A DNA stretch of 64,000 bases from Amphibacillus sp052055485 (GTDB lineage Bacteria > Bacillota > Bacilli > Bacillales > Amphibacillaceae): the NCBI RefSeq assembly GCF_052055485.1, contig NZ_CP197171.1:620001-684000 (forward strand). Reading direction: 5' to 3'. A model generated the notes under the pieces. That model was not told the origin of the DNA. It saw only the letters and a program-made list of their open reading frames with translations, and made no database searches. Made by a program: the position numbers and the translations under genes. Shown in pieces: positions 26,123 to 35,432 of this stretch. Within the stretch, counting starts at the first letter, position 1. Each line of letters opens with the position of its first letter.

Positions 26123-27313
26123 ATGAACCAATTAATGGACATGTTAGCAGATCGTAAAGATGAAATGATTGCTATTCGCCGTCATCTTCACCAAAATCCA
26201 GAACTCTCATTTCAAGAGAAAAAAACAGCTGCCTACATTATCAACTTTTACCAAGGTAAAGATGTAGAAATTGAAACGAATGTAGGAAACGGCTATGGTG
26301 TGATTGTCACGATCAAAGGTGGAAAACCAGGTAAGACAGTTGCATTACGGGCGGATTTCGATGCCCTTCCCATCACTGAGGAAACGGATCTCCCTTTTCA
26401 ATCAAAAAATGAAGGCGTCATGCATGCCTGTGGTCATGATGCGCATACAGCCTATCTGCTCATTTTAGCTGATTGTCTCATTCAATTAAAAGATCAGCTT
26501 CATGGAACGATAAAAATAATTCACCAACATGCGGAGGAGACACCACCCGGTGGAGCAAAAGACATTGTCGAAGAAGGGCATCTCAATGATGTGGATGCGA
26601 TCTTCGGCATTCATGTCTTACCACTAGCACCTGCTGGCACAGTTGGTTACTGTAGCGGGGATACCTTTAGTGGTCGCTCTTATTTCAACTTAAAGATACA
26701 AGCAAGAGGAGGACACGGTTCTTCGCCACATAAGGCAAATGACGCCATTGTTGCAGGGGCACACTTTGTAACGACGGTGCAAACCATTGTCAGCCGCAGA
26801 TTAAATCCTTTTGATACGGGTGTTGTGACCATTGGTTCATTCGATGGTAAGGGGACCTCCAATGTTATTAAAGATAGCGTTGAAATCGATGGGGATATCC
26901 GCTATTTTAGCGATCAAACAGAAGCTGTTATTAACAAAGAACTTCACCGAATTGTCAATGGAATTGAAGTCATGTTTGGCGTAAACTGTGAACTCAAATA
27001 TGACGTTGGCTATCCACCCCTTTATAATGATCCTGAATTAACGGCCTTTGTGGCGAATACATTAGCAAAAGTCAAAGATAAAGATATTAAAAAAGTAACA
27101 GAATTTCCTAAGATGACACCATCTGAAGATTTTGCTTATTATTTAGAAAAAGTTCCAGGCTCTTTTTTCTTTATCGGTTGTACGCCTAAGGGTGTCGATG
27201 AGCCTTATTTTAACCATCACCCTAAATTTGATATCGATGAAGATGCCATGCTTGTTGCTGCAAAATCAGTTGGCTATGTTGTCCTCCATTATTTGAATGG
27301 TAAAGAAGGATAG
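26123..27313 (+). CDS. M20D metallopeptidase/N-acyl amino acid amidohydrolase
   Basis: A 396-residue M20 family enzyme of the amidohydrolase type (hippurate hydrolase, YxeP, AmhX). It should hydrolyse N-acyl amino acids or related conjugates using a dinuclear metal centre. Metal ligands are visible in HACGHDAH (about residues 101-108) and in HQHAEE (about 134-139, with the catalytic Glu). The lid or dimerisation domain (about 180-290) contains GGHGSSPHKANDAI. GAPSEDFAYYL-type text (TPSEDFAYYLEKVPGSFFF) near 330 is also conserved. No signal peptide. AAGGAG precedes the ATG, and a strong terminator follows. Substrate cannot be deduced. Confidence 0.9.
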   Translation: MNQLMDMLADRKDEMIAIRRHLHQNPELSFQEKKTAAYIINFYQGKDVEIETNVGNGYGVIVTIKGGKPGKTVALRADFDALPITEETDLPFQSKNEGVMHACGHDAHTAYLLILADCLIQLKDQLHGTIKIIHQHAEETPPGGAKDIVEEGHLNDVDAIFGIHVLPLAPAGTVGYCSGDTFSGRSYFNLKIQARGGHGSSPHKANDAIVAGAHFVTTVQTIVSRRLNPFDTGVVTIGSFDGKGTSNVIKDSVEIDGDIRYFSDQTEAVINKELHRIVNGIEVMFGVNCELKYDVGYPPLYNDPELTAFVANTLAKVKDKDIKKVTEFPKMTPSEDFAYYLEKVPGSFFFIGCTPKGVDEPYFNHHPKFDIDEDAMLVAAKSVGYVVLHYLNGKEG

Positions 27314-27326
27314 CTACAAAAATAAA

Positions 27327-27371
27327 CCTCAGAAATTAGTGCCTCTTAGCCTAATTTCTGAGGTGTTTTTC
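27327..27371. terminator. Strong bidirectional terminator
   Basis: CCTCAGAAATTAG (27327-27339) pairs perfectly with CTAATTTCTGAGG (27351-27363), followed by GTTTTT; on the minus strand the stem is followed by TTTATTTTT. It separates convergent genes. Confidence 0.85.
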
Positions 27372-27387
27372 TAATAAAAAATCAATC

Positions 27388-27993
27388 CTATTGTATCTTT
27401 TGTATCGATCGGGTGGGTAAACTCCAACCATATCGATGGGAAATCGCACGACAGCTTAAAGTCACAATAAATACAAGGTAATATTGATAAGTAGTTGTCA
27501 CCCAACTCATGCCAATCACAAATCCAGCCAAAATGGCCCACAAAAGATAAACCTCTTCCTTAAATACCATTGGCTTTTGTTGAGCTAATACATCTCGAAT
27601 AATCCCTCCACCAGCACCCGTAATTGCAGCCGAGAACACAACTGCAAAAAGAGGGAGTTCAATAGATTGAGCGTACATCGCCCCTTGAACAGCAAAAGCT
27701 GACAAACCAATCGAATCAAAAATATTCCATTTTGACAGAAATTTAACCGTATTAACTGGTAATAAAATAACCAAACTTATCGTAATCAATGCAACAATAA
27801 AAAGCATGCTTTGTTGCCACAGCTCAATAATTGGAATCCCGATAAACAAATTTCGAACAGCCCCACCGCCAAAAGCAGTAATTAAGCCTAAAACATAGAT
27901 GCCCATAATATCATAATCAACTTTTAACGCGACAACTGCTCCACTCATAGCAAAAGCAATGGTCCCAATCAGGTTCAACCCCTCCCAAACCAT
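27388..27993 (-). CDS. TRIC/UPF0126 cation channel family protein
   Basis: A 201-residue membrane protein of the UPF0126 family (B. subtilis YvgT, E. coli YicG), prokaryotic relatives of the trimeric intracellular cation channels. Two homologous halves of three helices each carry the glycine-rich signature GAVVALK...AFGGGAVRN and GAGGGIIRD, with a seventh C-terminal helix. The start is put at the ATG at 27993 because GGAGGG lies at the right distance; an earlier TTG overlaps the site. Ion selectivity in bacteria (potassium or sodium, or other small molecules) is unsettled. Confidence 0.88.
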   Translation of the reverse strand: MVWEGLNLIGTIAFAMSGAVVALKVDYDIMGIYVLGLITAFGGGAVRNLFIGIPIIELWQQSMLFIVALITISLVILLPVNTVKFLSKWNIFDSIGLSAFAVQGAMYAQSIELPLFAVVFSAAITGAGGGIIRDVLAQQKPMVFKEEVYLLWAILAGFVIGMSWVTTTYQYYLVFIVTLSCRAISHRYGWSLPTRSIQKIQ

Positions 27994-28319
27994 ACACAAT
28001 CCCTCCTCAATCCATGCATATCTTCATCCTTGTACTGAGTCTGTTACCTATAATTTAGAAGGTCTACTCATTGCATTTAATGCTAAGACACTCACTATTG
28101 TGATCTTTATTTCTTCAGTCATCCCACATCTTGCACAAAACTTTCCTCAAAAACATACAGTACAAAAGCAAGATTTAACCTGTCATTGACATTTCAGCAT
28201 TCGATATTTAACTTTAGCAAGTTGTTTAAAAAATTATTAAAAGTGTAGACGCTGAAAAAAATTTCAGATAAAATAAGGAAGTCACTTGAAGCTGACAGGG
28301 TTTATTCAAAGATAGAAAG
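27994..28319. other. Intergenic region containing the glmS promoter
   Basis: No gene seen. A weak promoter candidate for the glmS transcript is GTAGAC (28245-28250) and TAAAAT (28269-28274), 18 bp apart. Its start point would lie about 60 nt before the ribozyme cleavage site. Confidence 0.4.
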
Positions 28320-28324
28320 GTGGA

Positions 28325-28500
28325 CAGAAACAGTTTATTGATAGCGCCTGAACTACGGATCGAGCGAAAAAACGTAGTTGACGAGGAGGAGGTTAATCGA
28401 AGCTTTCGGCGGGTGCCTCCCGGTTGTTCCCTCCAACCGATAAGTTATGACCCAAAAACAAAGAGGCGACTCTTTGCACAATTGTTCATGACGAGAGGAA
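28325..28500 (+). ncRNA. glmS ribozyme (glucosamine-6-phosphate riboswitch)
   Basis: The leader of glmS carries the hallmark pieces of the glmS ribozyme in order: AGCGCC at 28343-28348 (self-cleavage between A28343 and G28344), GAACT, then ACGAGGAGGAGGTTAATCGA, TTCGGCGGGTGCCTCCCGG and the 3' P3/P4 stems with ACGAGAGG near 28490. On binding GlcN6P the RNA cuts itself and the mRNA is degraded, so it represses glmS when amino sugar is plentiful. Confidence 0.96.
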
Positions 28501-28683
28501 ATTAATCACGAGAAAGGGGTAAACGAAAGACCCCTTTAATTTGTACGTTAGCAAAGCATAAGATTTCAAGATCGATAGGGAAACATGGCTTATCTCTATT
28601 TGATAATAGGGGGCACTTAAAGTCTGACTTATCCTATCATCGGCAACATTTTATCCTTTGGATTGTGCAAGTATAAAAAAGTT

Positions 28684-28737
28684 AACACTTTCACTTAAAG
28701 TGGATATTCAAAAAATGTGCGAAAGTGACTTTTTCTA
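28684..28737 (+). terminator. Hairpin between ribozyme and glmS
   Basis: CACTTTC (about 28686) and GAAAGTG (about 28720) can pair and are followed by ACTTTTT, about 50 bp before glmS. An AAAGGGGT/ACCCCTTT stem lies at 28513-28537. Either could be a partial terminator in the long leader; the evidence is only structural. Confidence 0.4.
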
Positions 28738-28786
28738 AAGTCGGTTTTCTTTTGTTTGCCCCTTTCATCAAGGAGGAAGCAAACAA

Positions 28787-30589
28787 ATGTGTGGAATTGT
28801 AGGTTATATTGGGGTAAATGATACCAAAGATGTTTTGTTAACAGGTTTAGAGAAATTAGAATACAGAGGCTACGACTCAGCAGGGATTGCCACTTTAAAT
28901 CAAGAGGGGGTACACCTAGTTAAAGTCAATGGACGAATCGCTGAATTACGTGAAAAGATCGACCCGACCATTCGAGCAACAATCGGAATTGGTCATACCC
29001 GATGGGCAACACATGGCAAACCAAGTGTCAGTAATTCCCACCCCCATCAAAGTGTCAGTGGTCGTTTTACCTTAGTCCATAATGGTGTGATCGAAAACTA
29101 TGATGAGATTCGGGAGCATTATTTAAACCATGTCACACTTAAAAGTGAGACGGATACTGAAATAATTGTTCAGTTAATTGAAGTCCTATTCGATCAAACA
29201 CAAGATGTTCTAGCTGCTTTTAGCCAAGCAATGGAGTTGTTAACAGGCTCTTATGCGATTGCCTTATTAGATCAAGAAAATCCAGATCTTATTTATGTTG
29301 CAAAAAATAAAAGCCCACTACTCGTTGGTCTGGGTGAAAACTTTAATCTAGTAACAAGTGATGCAATCGCAACCCTTAAAGAAACAGATACGTATTTAGA
29401 AATTGAAGATCAGGAGATTGTCTTAGTTGAGCGTAACCAAGTCATGATTCAAACACTCAATGGCACGGTTGTTGAACGTGACCCTTACGTCGTAGAGATT
29501 GATGCTGGTGAGACGGAAAAAGGAACTTATGATCATTTCATGTTGAAGGAAATTGATCAACAACCCCTCATGATCCGGAAAATTATTCAAGAATACCAAG
29601 ATCACACAGGGAAAATCAAACTTGATGATCATATTCGTGAAGCAATGGCTGAAGCCGATCGAATCTATATGATTGCTGCCGGTACCAGTTATCATGCCGG
29701 ATTAATTGGTAAACAGATCATTGAAAAAATAGCTCACATTCCTGTTGAAGTTCATATTGCCAGTGAATTTTCTTATCAGATGCCACTACTTTCAGAGAAG
29801 CCATTCTTTATTTATATTTCTCAAAGTGGTGAAACAGCCGATAGTCGCGCTGTCCTTGTTCAGACAAAGGCACTCGGACATCCTGCCCTTACCCTAACAA
29901 ATGTTTCAGGTTCAACCCTTTCTCGTGAAGCAGATTTTACTTTGTTATTGCATGCAGGACCTGAGATCGCCGTTGCATCAACCAAAGCTTACACAGCTCA
30001 GATCGCTGTTCTAGCTATTCTTTCCATTGATGTAGCAAACCAACTCGGGCTACCGCTAGACTTCGATCCTTTAAAAGAACTTGCGGTTGCCGCAAGTGTT
30101 ATGGAATCATTAATTGATCAAAAAGACATGTTTAAGGGCATGGCAACAGATTTGTTCCAAACGACTAGAAACGCTTTCTTCATCGGACGCAACTTAGATT
30201 TCTCGGTTGCTCAGGAAGCTGCCTTAAAACTAAAAGAAATTTCCTATATTCAAGCTGAAGGCTTTGCTGGGGGCGAATTAAAACACGGAACCATTGCACT
30301 GATTGAGAAAGGTACACCCGTGATTGCTCTTTCAACCCAAGAAAACGTCAACCTATTAATTCGTGGAAACATCCAAGAGGTTCTTGCACGTGGGGCTAAA
30401 ACTGCAATGATCAGTATGAGCGGATTGGAAAAAGAACATGATACCTTTGTGATCCCACAGGTTCATCCCTTGTTAACGCCATTAGTCAGCGTGGTGCCTA
30501 TGCAGTTACTTGCTTACTATGCTGCCCTGCAAAGAGGCTGTGATGTTGATAAGCCACGTAACCTAGCCAAATCGGTTACTGTAGAGTAG
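28787..30589 (+). CDS. glmS: Glutamine-fructose-6-phosphate aminotransferase (isomerising)
   Basis: A 600-residue GlmS that makes glucosamine-6-phosphate for peptidoglycan and amino sugars. The N-terminal glutaminase domain starts at nucleophile Cys2 (MCGIVGYIG), with RGYDSAG, GHTRWATHG and HNGVIEN. The two SIS domains of the synthase half (about 285-600) include AAGTSYHAG, SQSGETADS and ASTKAYTAQ. The conserved C-terminus KPRNLAKSVTVE is intact. AAGGAGG precedes the ATG. A glmS ribozyme lies 290-460 nt upstream. glmM is not adjacent. Confidence 0.98.
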   Translation: MCGIVGYIGVNDTKDVLLTGLEKLEYRGYDSAGIATLNQEGVHLVKVNGRIAELREKIDPTIRATIGIGHTRWATHGKPSVSNSHPHQSVSGRFTLVHNGVIENYDEIREHYLNHVTLKSETDTEIIVQLIEVLFDQTQDVLAAFSQAMELLTGSYAIALLDQENPDLIYVAKNKSPLLVGLGENFNLVTSDAIATLKETDTYLEIEDQEIVLVERNQVMIQTLNGTVVERDPYVVEIDAGETEKGTYDHFMLKEIDQQPLMIRKIIQEYQDHTGKIKLDDHIREAMAEADRIYMIAAGTSYHAGLIGKQIIEKIAHIPVEVHIASEFSYQMPLLSEKPFFIYISQSGETADSRAVLVQTKALGHPALTLTNVSGSTLSREADFTLLLHAGPEIAVASTKAYTAQIAVLAILSIDVANQLGLPLDFDPLKELAVAASVMESLIDQKDMFKGMATDLFQTTRNAFFIGRNLDFSVAQEAALKLKEISYIQAEGFAGGELKHGTIALIEKGTPVIALSTQENVNLLIRGNIQEVLARGAKTAMISMSGLEKEHDTFVIPQVHPLLTPLVSVVPMQLLAYYAALQRGCDVDKPRNLAKSVTVE

Positions 30590-30716
30590 TTTAAGGTGGG
30601 TTTTGATCTAAGTCCTTTCCTAGCTGTAAGGAATCAAGGGAAAACAACGCCAAAATACGATGTAATCAGATGATTTTCAATTATTATTCAACCGTTTTTA
30701 CTATAATAAACTAAAT

Positions 30717-30761
30717 AAAAAAATTCAGACTGAGTCCAATGTGATCCAGTCTGAATTTTTG
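30717..30761 (+). terminator. Rho-independent terminator of glmS
   Basis: AAATTCAGACTG (30721-30732) pairs perfectly with CAGTCTGAATTT (30747-30758), followed by TTG and further T residues. Confidence 0.85.
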
Positions 30762-30885
30762 TTTCATATTCACTCTTTTTTGAAAATGCAAAAAATAAAT
30801 CGGAAAAACAAACTATAAAAGATACGATATTTGTTGGTATAGGCATCTTTTGTCCTTTAAAATATAATAATGTTTATCTGCATCA

Positions 30886-31680
30886 TTATAGGTCTTCATC
30901 TACAGCTGCTTTCATTTCATCCTCAGAAATCATCCCAAGTTCATTCATTCGGAATAAAACAATATCTTGTCGTTGCTTTGCTTTTTCTGGGTATTTATTG
31001 GGCGAATAATACTCAGGTGCTTTCAACAAGCCAGCCAGCATTGCTGCCTCGCTCAAATTAATTGTATCTTTATTCGGGTTATCAGAACGTACGGTTTTGC
31101 CGAAATAAAAGTTTGATGCTTGTTCAATACCGAATGTTCCATGACCGAAGTAAATGCTGTTTAGATACATTCCAAGTAATTCCTCTTTTGAATATTCAAG
31201 CTCCATATTCAAAGCGATAACCATTTCTTTCAGCTTCCTGACGATCGTCTTATCCTGTGTTAAAAACAAGTTGCGGGATAATTGCATCGTAATGGTACTG
31301 CCACCCTCTGCGAAATCCCATGCTTTCACATTCTCCCACATCGCACGGGAAAAGCCGATCGGATCCACTCCGACATGTGACATATAACGATGGTCTTCAA
31401 TAGCAATGAATGCTTCCCAAACATAATCTGGCATATCGTCAATCATTACATATTCCTGTGTGCTGTTAGTAGAATCAGGATATTGTAGGTTTTTAATCTC
31501 ACTTTCATCAATCATTAACTGCCCCGTCGCAATAATTGCAGCAAATCCTGCAAGACTCAGGACAAGAATAATACAGATAAACTTTACCAAACGTCTTACT
31601 TTCCCGGCTTTACCTTTTCTTTTTGCCTGCTTTCGTTTTTGGATTCTTGAACGCGGTCTATGATAAGCTGTGTCACTCAC
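30886..31680 (-). CDS. Monofunctional peptidoglycan glycosyltransferase (GT51)
   Basis: A 264-residue membrane-anchored GT51 enzyme that polymerises lipid II into glycan strands. It has a basic cytoplasmic tail (RSRIQKRKQAKRKGKAGKVRR), one membrane helix (about residues 32-52) and then the transglycosylase domain. Catalytic Glu95 lies in AIEDHRYMSHVGVD and the second acidic residue Glu152 in KLKEMVIALNMELEYSKEE. GGSTITMQLSRNLFL and GMYLNSIYFG are also present. No transpeptidase domain follows, so it is monofunctional (SgtA/MtgA-like) rather than a class A PBP. It starts at GTG (31680), and the GGAGGTG site overlaps the stop of a 30-residue membrane peptide. Confidence 0.92.
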   Translation of the reverse strand: MSDTAYHRPRSRIQKRKQAKRKGKAGKVRRLVKFICIILVLSLAGFAAIIATGQLMIDESEIKNLQYPDSTNSTQEYVMIDDMPDYVWEAFIAIEDHRYMSHVGVDPIGFSRAMWENVKAWDFAEGGSTITMQLSRNLFLTQDKTIVRKLKEMVIALNMELEYSKEELLGMYLNSIYFGHGTFGIEQASNFYFGKTVRSDNPNKDTINLSEAAMLAGLLKAPEYYSPNKYPEKAKQRQDIVLFRMNELGMISEDEMKAAVDEDL

Positions 31681-31693
31681 AAGTGCACACCTC

Positions 31694-31786
31694 CTAGACC
31701 CCTACCATATACAAATACCCAAACCCCACGACAATGGTAACTAATATAAACATATATAGTAAAAATGCTTTAGTAATTAATTTCAT
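31694..31786 (-). CDS. 30-residue membrane peptide coupled to the transglycosylase
   Basis: ATG at 31786 with AAGGGAG upstream opens a 30-codon frame. The product (MKLITKAFLLYMFILVTIVV and a short GFGYLYMVGV tail) is a single membrane helix with a basic N-terminus. Its TAG stop overlaps the ribosome site of the transglycosylase gene, 13 bp before that GTG, which indicates translational coupling. No known family comes to mind. It may be a regulator or partner of the transglycosylase. Confidence 0.6.
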   Translation of the reverse strand: MKLITKAFLLYMFILVTIVVGFGYLYMVGV

Positions 31787-32505
31787 AATAGAATCTCCCT
31801 TGTTATTCATTCTTAACTATTTTTAAGTATAATAAGAATATTTCAGTGCTCCCATCGATTTTCCTTTCGTGACTCTTACATTCTTGTAAGGAAACACGCT
31901 AACAGCAAAAAAAGAGACCCACTTTTACTATCTATAAGAAAACCGATCGAAAAAGGTATTATAGGACATGTTTAATTAGCCGATTGAAACTATCTAGCTA
32001 CAATCGTTAAAGAGCTATATTTGAAGTGGTAATGTAAAGTTGTGTATAGAGAGTCATGATGAAATAGGGATTGAATAATATTAGGGTTGGAATAAAACTC
32101 AGTAAATATAAAATAAAACGTGGGGATTACACTGAAAAAAGTGTGGGTCCTACGCCTTTTATGTTTTGGTCAACAAAAAGGGCACCTTCTGGTAAAATAA
32201 GAGTGATGAAACAATCACTTCCCGAGGTGCCCTTAAATTTAAACATTATCCCATGAAGCCAGTGATTTTACCGTTAACGTTTAGAAGAAACAGTACTGAT
32301 GCAGGATTCCTAAAACCTTCTATGACACGCACTTTAAGAATCACTTCTATTTATGGATCTGAATTAACCCGTCATCTTGTTGGTCTACATAATGATGACC
32401 TTGACCGGGTGCTTATTTTGTACCAAAGATTATTTTAAAATGTAATTTATTGCTTTTAGTTCCGCGATCGAAACAAATTCTTGAATAAATGTGAGGTTGA
32501 AATAA
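31787..32505. other. Non-coding region with nested hairpin
   Basis: I find no gene I can support. AAGGGCACCT (32178-32187) pairs with AGGTGCCCTT (32225-32234), enclosing a second stem AGTGAT/ATCACT (32202-32207 and 32214-32219). Short open frames next to it lack ribosome sites and known motifs. The hairpin may be the end of a lost insertion sequence. Confidence 0.4.
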
Positions 32506-33138
32506 ATGGCAACTTATCAAGTCATTGATTTAGAAAGTTTTCCAAGAAGAAATTATTATGAGTACTTTATGGCGACAGACACAACATTTGAAACGACAGT
32601 AAAAATTGATGTTACTCGAGCAGTTAAAAAATGCAAAAATGAATCTATCAGTTTTTATGCTTACTCCATTTTTAATTTGACTAAATCAGTTAACAAGATT
32701 CCGAATTTGAGATATGCCCACATGGATAAACAATTAGTAGAATGGCAAGAGTTAGTGCCAACATTTACGACTTTTAACTCAGAAACAGAGTTATTTTATA
32801 GTTTATGGTTGGAAGACTTAACAGACTATAAATCATTTGACCGTGAGTACAAAAAGCTAATAAAAAACTATGCAAACACAACGGATATTGCACCAATGGG
32901 TATTGTTCCACCCAACGTGGTCAATATTTCATCAATTCCTTGGATGCATTTTGAACATTTTTCATCTCATCCAGGAGCGATCAAAAATAATTTAACACCC
33001 ATGATTACCAGTGGAAAGTATGAAAAAGTTGGTTCACAGCTACTAATGCCAGTGAATATTAAGGTGCATCATGCCACAGTAGATGCCTATCATGTATCCC
33101 TTTTTTTCGACATACTGCAACAGGAAATAAACCGTTAA
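32506..33138 (+). CDS. Chloramphenicol acetyltransferase (CatA)-like protein
   Basis: A 210-residue protein of the trimeric CatA family, which transfers acetyl from acetyl-CoA to chloramphenicol. Conserved features are RRNYYEYFM near the N-terminus, SFYAYSIFNLTKSVN, the SSIPWMHFEHF segment and the catalytic histidine in HHATVDAYHVSLFF. In CatA enzymes the motif is HHAxxDGxH; here Gly is replaced by Ala. Length (about 215 in CatA) fits. Chromosomal relatives in Bacilli are often called CatA-like without proven resistance. GAGG precedes the ATG. It is monocistronic in an acetyltransferase-rich accessory region. Confidence 0.85.
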   Translation: MATYQVIDLESFPRRNYYEYFMATDTTFETTVKIDVTRAVKKCKNESISFYAYSIFNLTKSVNKIPNLRYAHMDKQLVEWQELVPTFTTFNSETELFYSLWLEDLTDYKSFDREYKKLIKNYANTTDIAPMGIVPPNVVNISSIPWMHFEHFSSHPGAIKNNLTPMITSGKYEKVGSQLLMPVNIKVHHATVDAYHVSLFFDILQQEINR

Positions 33139-33463
33139 CTTATAGGAGAAATCGTGTTGTCGGTCAAGCAAAGTGTATGTGTGCTCACACTAATCATTTT
33201 TAAAGCTATTTCTAAAAAATAGCAATTTAAAATACTTATTTTCCTTAGCATGATGCCTGTATGGCAGGATTCCATAACGACTCTCAACAGCTGATCACGA
33301 TTATTGAAGGTCGCAGTTATCCAATGATCATACCAACATATATGAGAAACTTATTCTGAAAAATTAATTATTCAAATGCAAAATAATGAAAAATTGGTCA
33401 TCATTGCTTAGACAAAGGGATTAGGTTTATTTCACAGTATATTGAAAAAAAGGAGAAAAAATA
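33139..33463. other. Intergenic region without recognised gene
   Basis: No supported gene. An open stretch of about 36 codons near 33250-33358 (HDACMAGFHNDSQQLITIIE) lacks a start and a ribosome site; it could be a gene remnant. Confidence 0.3.
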
Positions 33464-33883
33464 ATGGTGGATTTCTCAATTGCTTCAAGCGAGGAAATAA
33501 AGTATATTGACAACAAATTAGATGAATTCAATAAAAAGAAACTCCCTCTAAGTCAAGAGGAAGAATATATTGTATTTAAACATGTAGCTAAAGTCGATGA
33601 TCAAGTAGTTGGTGGGATATTTGGATATTCTTCTTATTATAGAATTGGCTATATTGAAACACTATGGGTTGATGAACGTTATAGAAATAAGGGTATTGGC
33701 AGTGACCTATTAAATTTAATCGAAACTGACTTAAAAAATTTCGGGTGTAAAACCATCCATCTCGAAACATTTGATTTTCAAGGACCTGACTTTTATATTA
33801 AGATGGGCTATGAGGAGTTTGGAAAATTATTTTATTCAAACGTCAATTTATATGAAATTTTTTTAAAAAAGGATTTCGCTTGA
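33464..33883 (+). CDS. GNAT N-acetyltransferase
   Basis: A 139-residue GNAT-fold acetyltransferase. The acetyl-CoA-binding motif A is clear in YIETLWVDERYRNKGIGSDL (R/Q-x-x-G-x-G as RNKGIG). It is followed by NLIETDLKNFGCKTIHLET and a C-terminal YIKMGYEEFG typical of family members acting on small molecules. AAAAGGAG lies upstream. Substrate unknown. It is not in an operon. Confidence 0.85.
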   Translation: MVDFSIASSEEIKYIDNKLDEFNKKKLPLSQEEEYIVFKHVAKVDDQVVGGIFGYSSYYRIGYIETLWVDERYRNKGIGSDLLNLIETDLKNFGCKTIHLETFDFQGPDFYIKMGYEEFGKLFYSNVNLYEIFLKKDFA

Positions 33884-34102
33884 AGTTTGTCTATCATCAC
33901 TAAAATGTACCAGAAATGATAACATTCTAATACCCATGCCAGATTATTCACCCGTAAATACCAAGCTATTAACTTCTATATACTTAATGATCATGGACAG
34001 ATTGCATGCCATTATATAGTGATTATTTTTATGTTAGCTCTTCTTTTTTTGCATTCAAAAATAAGAGTAAAATAAGAACATATTATATGAGGAGATGTGT
34101 AG

Positions 34103-34579
34103 ATGAATATTAATTATCGATTTTGGAATCTTGTCGTTGTTGTTCATAAAGAGCATATTTTACTTCTTCAGCGAAATAAAGGAGACTTTTTTGGTTTAGT
34201 TCCTCCTGGAGGGAAAGTGGATTTTCCAGAAACCTTTATCGATTCTGCTAAACGAGAAGTATTTGAAGAGACAGGTCTAACCTTAAATAATATTCAACTC
34301 GAAGGTCTTTCAGGATATATCAACGAAAAAAAAGGCGAACAGTTTATCTATGTCGATTATTATTCTGATGCCTTCACGGGTGAGCTAAAGAATAGTTCAG
34401 AAGGGAATTGTGCTTGGTATCCACTATCTAAGTTTGACTTATTGGATATACACCCAGATATTAAGACACGGATCAAACAAATACTTGAAAACAAATCCTA
34501 TGAGTATCAAATTTTATTTGATGAAGACACGCATTCAGCCGCAGATAGAATATTATATAGCAACAATAAAATAAGATAA
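34103..34579 (+). CDS. Nudix hydrolase
   Basis: A 158-residue Nudix protein. The Nudix box spans about residues 37-59 (GGKVDFPETFIDSAKREVFE, then ETG), with the REVFEE core giving the metal-binding glutamates. Overall layout is of MutT/8-oxo-dGTP or ADP-ribose-type enzymes; the substrate cannot be told. GAGGAG precedes the ATG. It is a single gene. Confidence 0.88.
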   Translation: MNINYRFWNLVVVVHKEHILLLQRNKGDFFGLVPPGGKVDFPETFIDSAKREVFEETGLTLNNIQLEGLSGYINEKKGEQFIYVDYYSDAFTGELKNSSEGNCAWYPLSKFDLLDIHPDIKTRIKQILENKSYEYQILFDEDTHSAADRILYSNNKIR

Positions 34580-34761
34580 AAAACATGTTGCTTAGTCTGA
34601 CTATACATAAGAAATGTTTTAGCTTCTTTTTCAAAAATCAAGCGTGATATTGATTGATCATACTTAATTGAATATTAGTGCTTAGAGCAGTAGATTAAAT
34701 ACCTTTCCTCTGCTCTCTTTTAGTCGAGGAATATAATAGATCACTAGACGGCAAATCAATT

Positions 34762-34805
34762 TTAAGATAATATATAACTAACTAGTTAGTTATATATTAT
34801 CTTAA
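34762..34805. promoter_or_regulatory. 44-bp perfect palindrome (TetR operator)
   Basis: A 44-bp perfect palindrome centred between 34783 and 34784 (core AACTAACTAGTTAGTT) ends 18 bp before the TetR start. It overlaps TATATA boxes that could form the -10. It most likely is the autoregulatory operator; as RNA it would form a 20-bp hairpin. Confidence 0.75.
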
Positions 34806-34822
34806 TCAAAAGGGAGAATACA

Positions 34823-35401
34823 ATGTCTAAACGTAAAGGAGAAATCAGTAAAGAAAAACTACTTACCTCTGCTGAATACTTGTTTGCTGTTCATGGTTAC
34901 CATGGAACAACCGTTAGTCAAATTGTCAGTCAAGCTGGTCTGACACAAGCATCATTCTACTTGTATTTTAAAAGTAAAGCAGACATACTCGATGAAATAT
35001 TTCTTAACTTTGAGAAACAATTAGCTCATTTTGTAGAGACAGGACAGCAAGTTAGTCAGGAGAGTTTTTCTGAAGTGGAAAAACAATTAATCCAAACTTA
35101 CATCGGTTTGTTTCAATTGCTCGGAGCCAATAAAAATGTGACTAAAATTGTTTTTAATGAAGGTGCACAAGGTGAGAAGTTACGAAGGAAAATCGTTAAC
35201 CAGATTCAGGCTAATATGAATCAAAATCAATCGCTTGGCATTTTAAAACCTGAAATTAACACAGAAGTATTTGCCGAATTATTAGTGGCATCTATTGAAC
35301 GAATTGTTTTTCGCTACGGGATGGATGAAGATTATTCACCAGAACATTTAGGCCATTCCCTAGGTGGTATCCTCTTCCATGGTGTATTAAATAAAAATTA
35401 A
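34823..35401 (+). CDS. TetR-family regulator
   Basis: A 192-residue TetR/AcrR-type repressor. The N-terminal HTH is at about residues 12-55 (LTSAEYLFAVHGYHGTTVSQ, then IVSQAGLTQASFYLYFKSKA). The C-terminal ligand domain (about 70-190) is like YxaF/FadR-type TetR proteins (SIERIVFRYG). AAGGGAG precedes the ATG. It is the first gene of a two-gene operon with a membrane protein 31 bp downstream, preceded by a large palindromic operator. Confidence 0.9.
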   Translation: MSKRKGEISKEKLLTSAEYLFAVHGYHGTTVSQIVSQAGLTQASFYLYFKSKADILDEIFLNFEKQLAHFVETGQQVSQESFSEVEKQLIQTYIGLFQLLGANKNVTKIVFNEGAQGEKLRRKIVNQIQANMNQNQSLGILKPEINTEVFAELLVASIERIVFRYGMDEDYSPEHLGHSLGGILFHGVLNKN

Positions 35402-35432
35402 TAGGCTAATTATATTTTCTTCGAGGTGAATA

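Noticed and set aside
28320..28505. 61-codon frame in the glmS leader
   Set aside because: It coincides with the glmS ribozyme, whose conserved RNA elements explain the sequence.
32071..32438. Two short plus-strand frames near the nested hairpin
   Set aside because: No ribosome site and no convincing family match; possibly remnants of an insertion sequence, but not supportable as genes.
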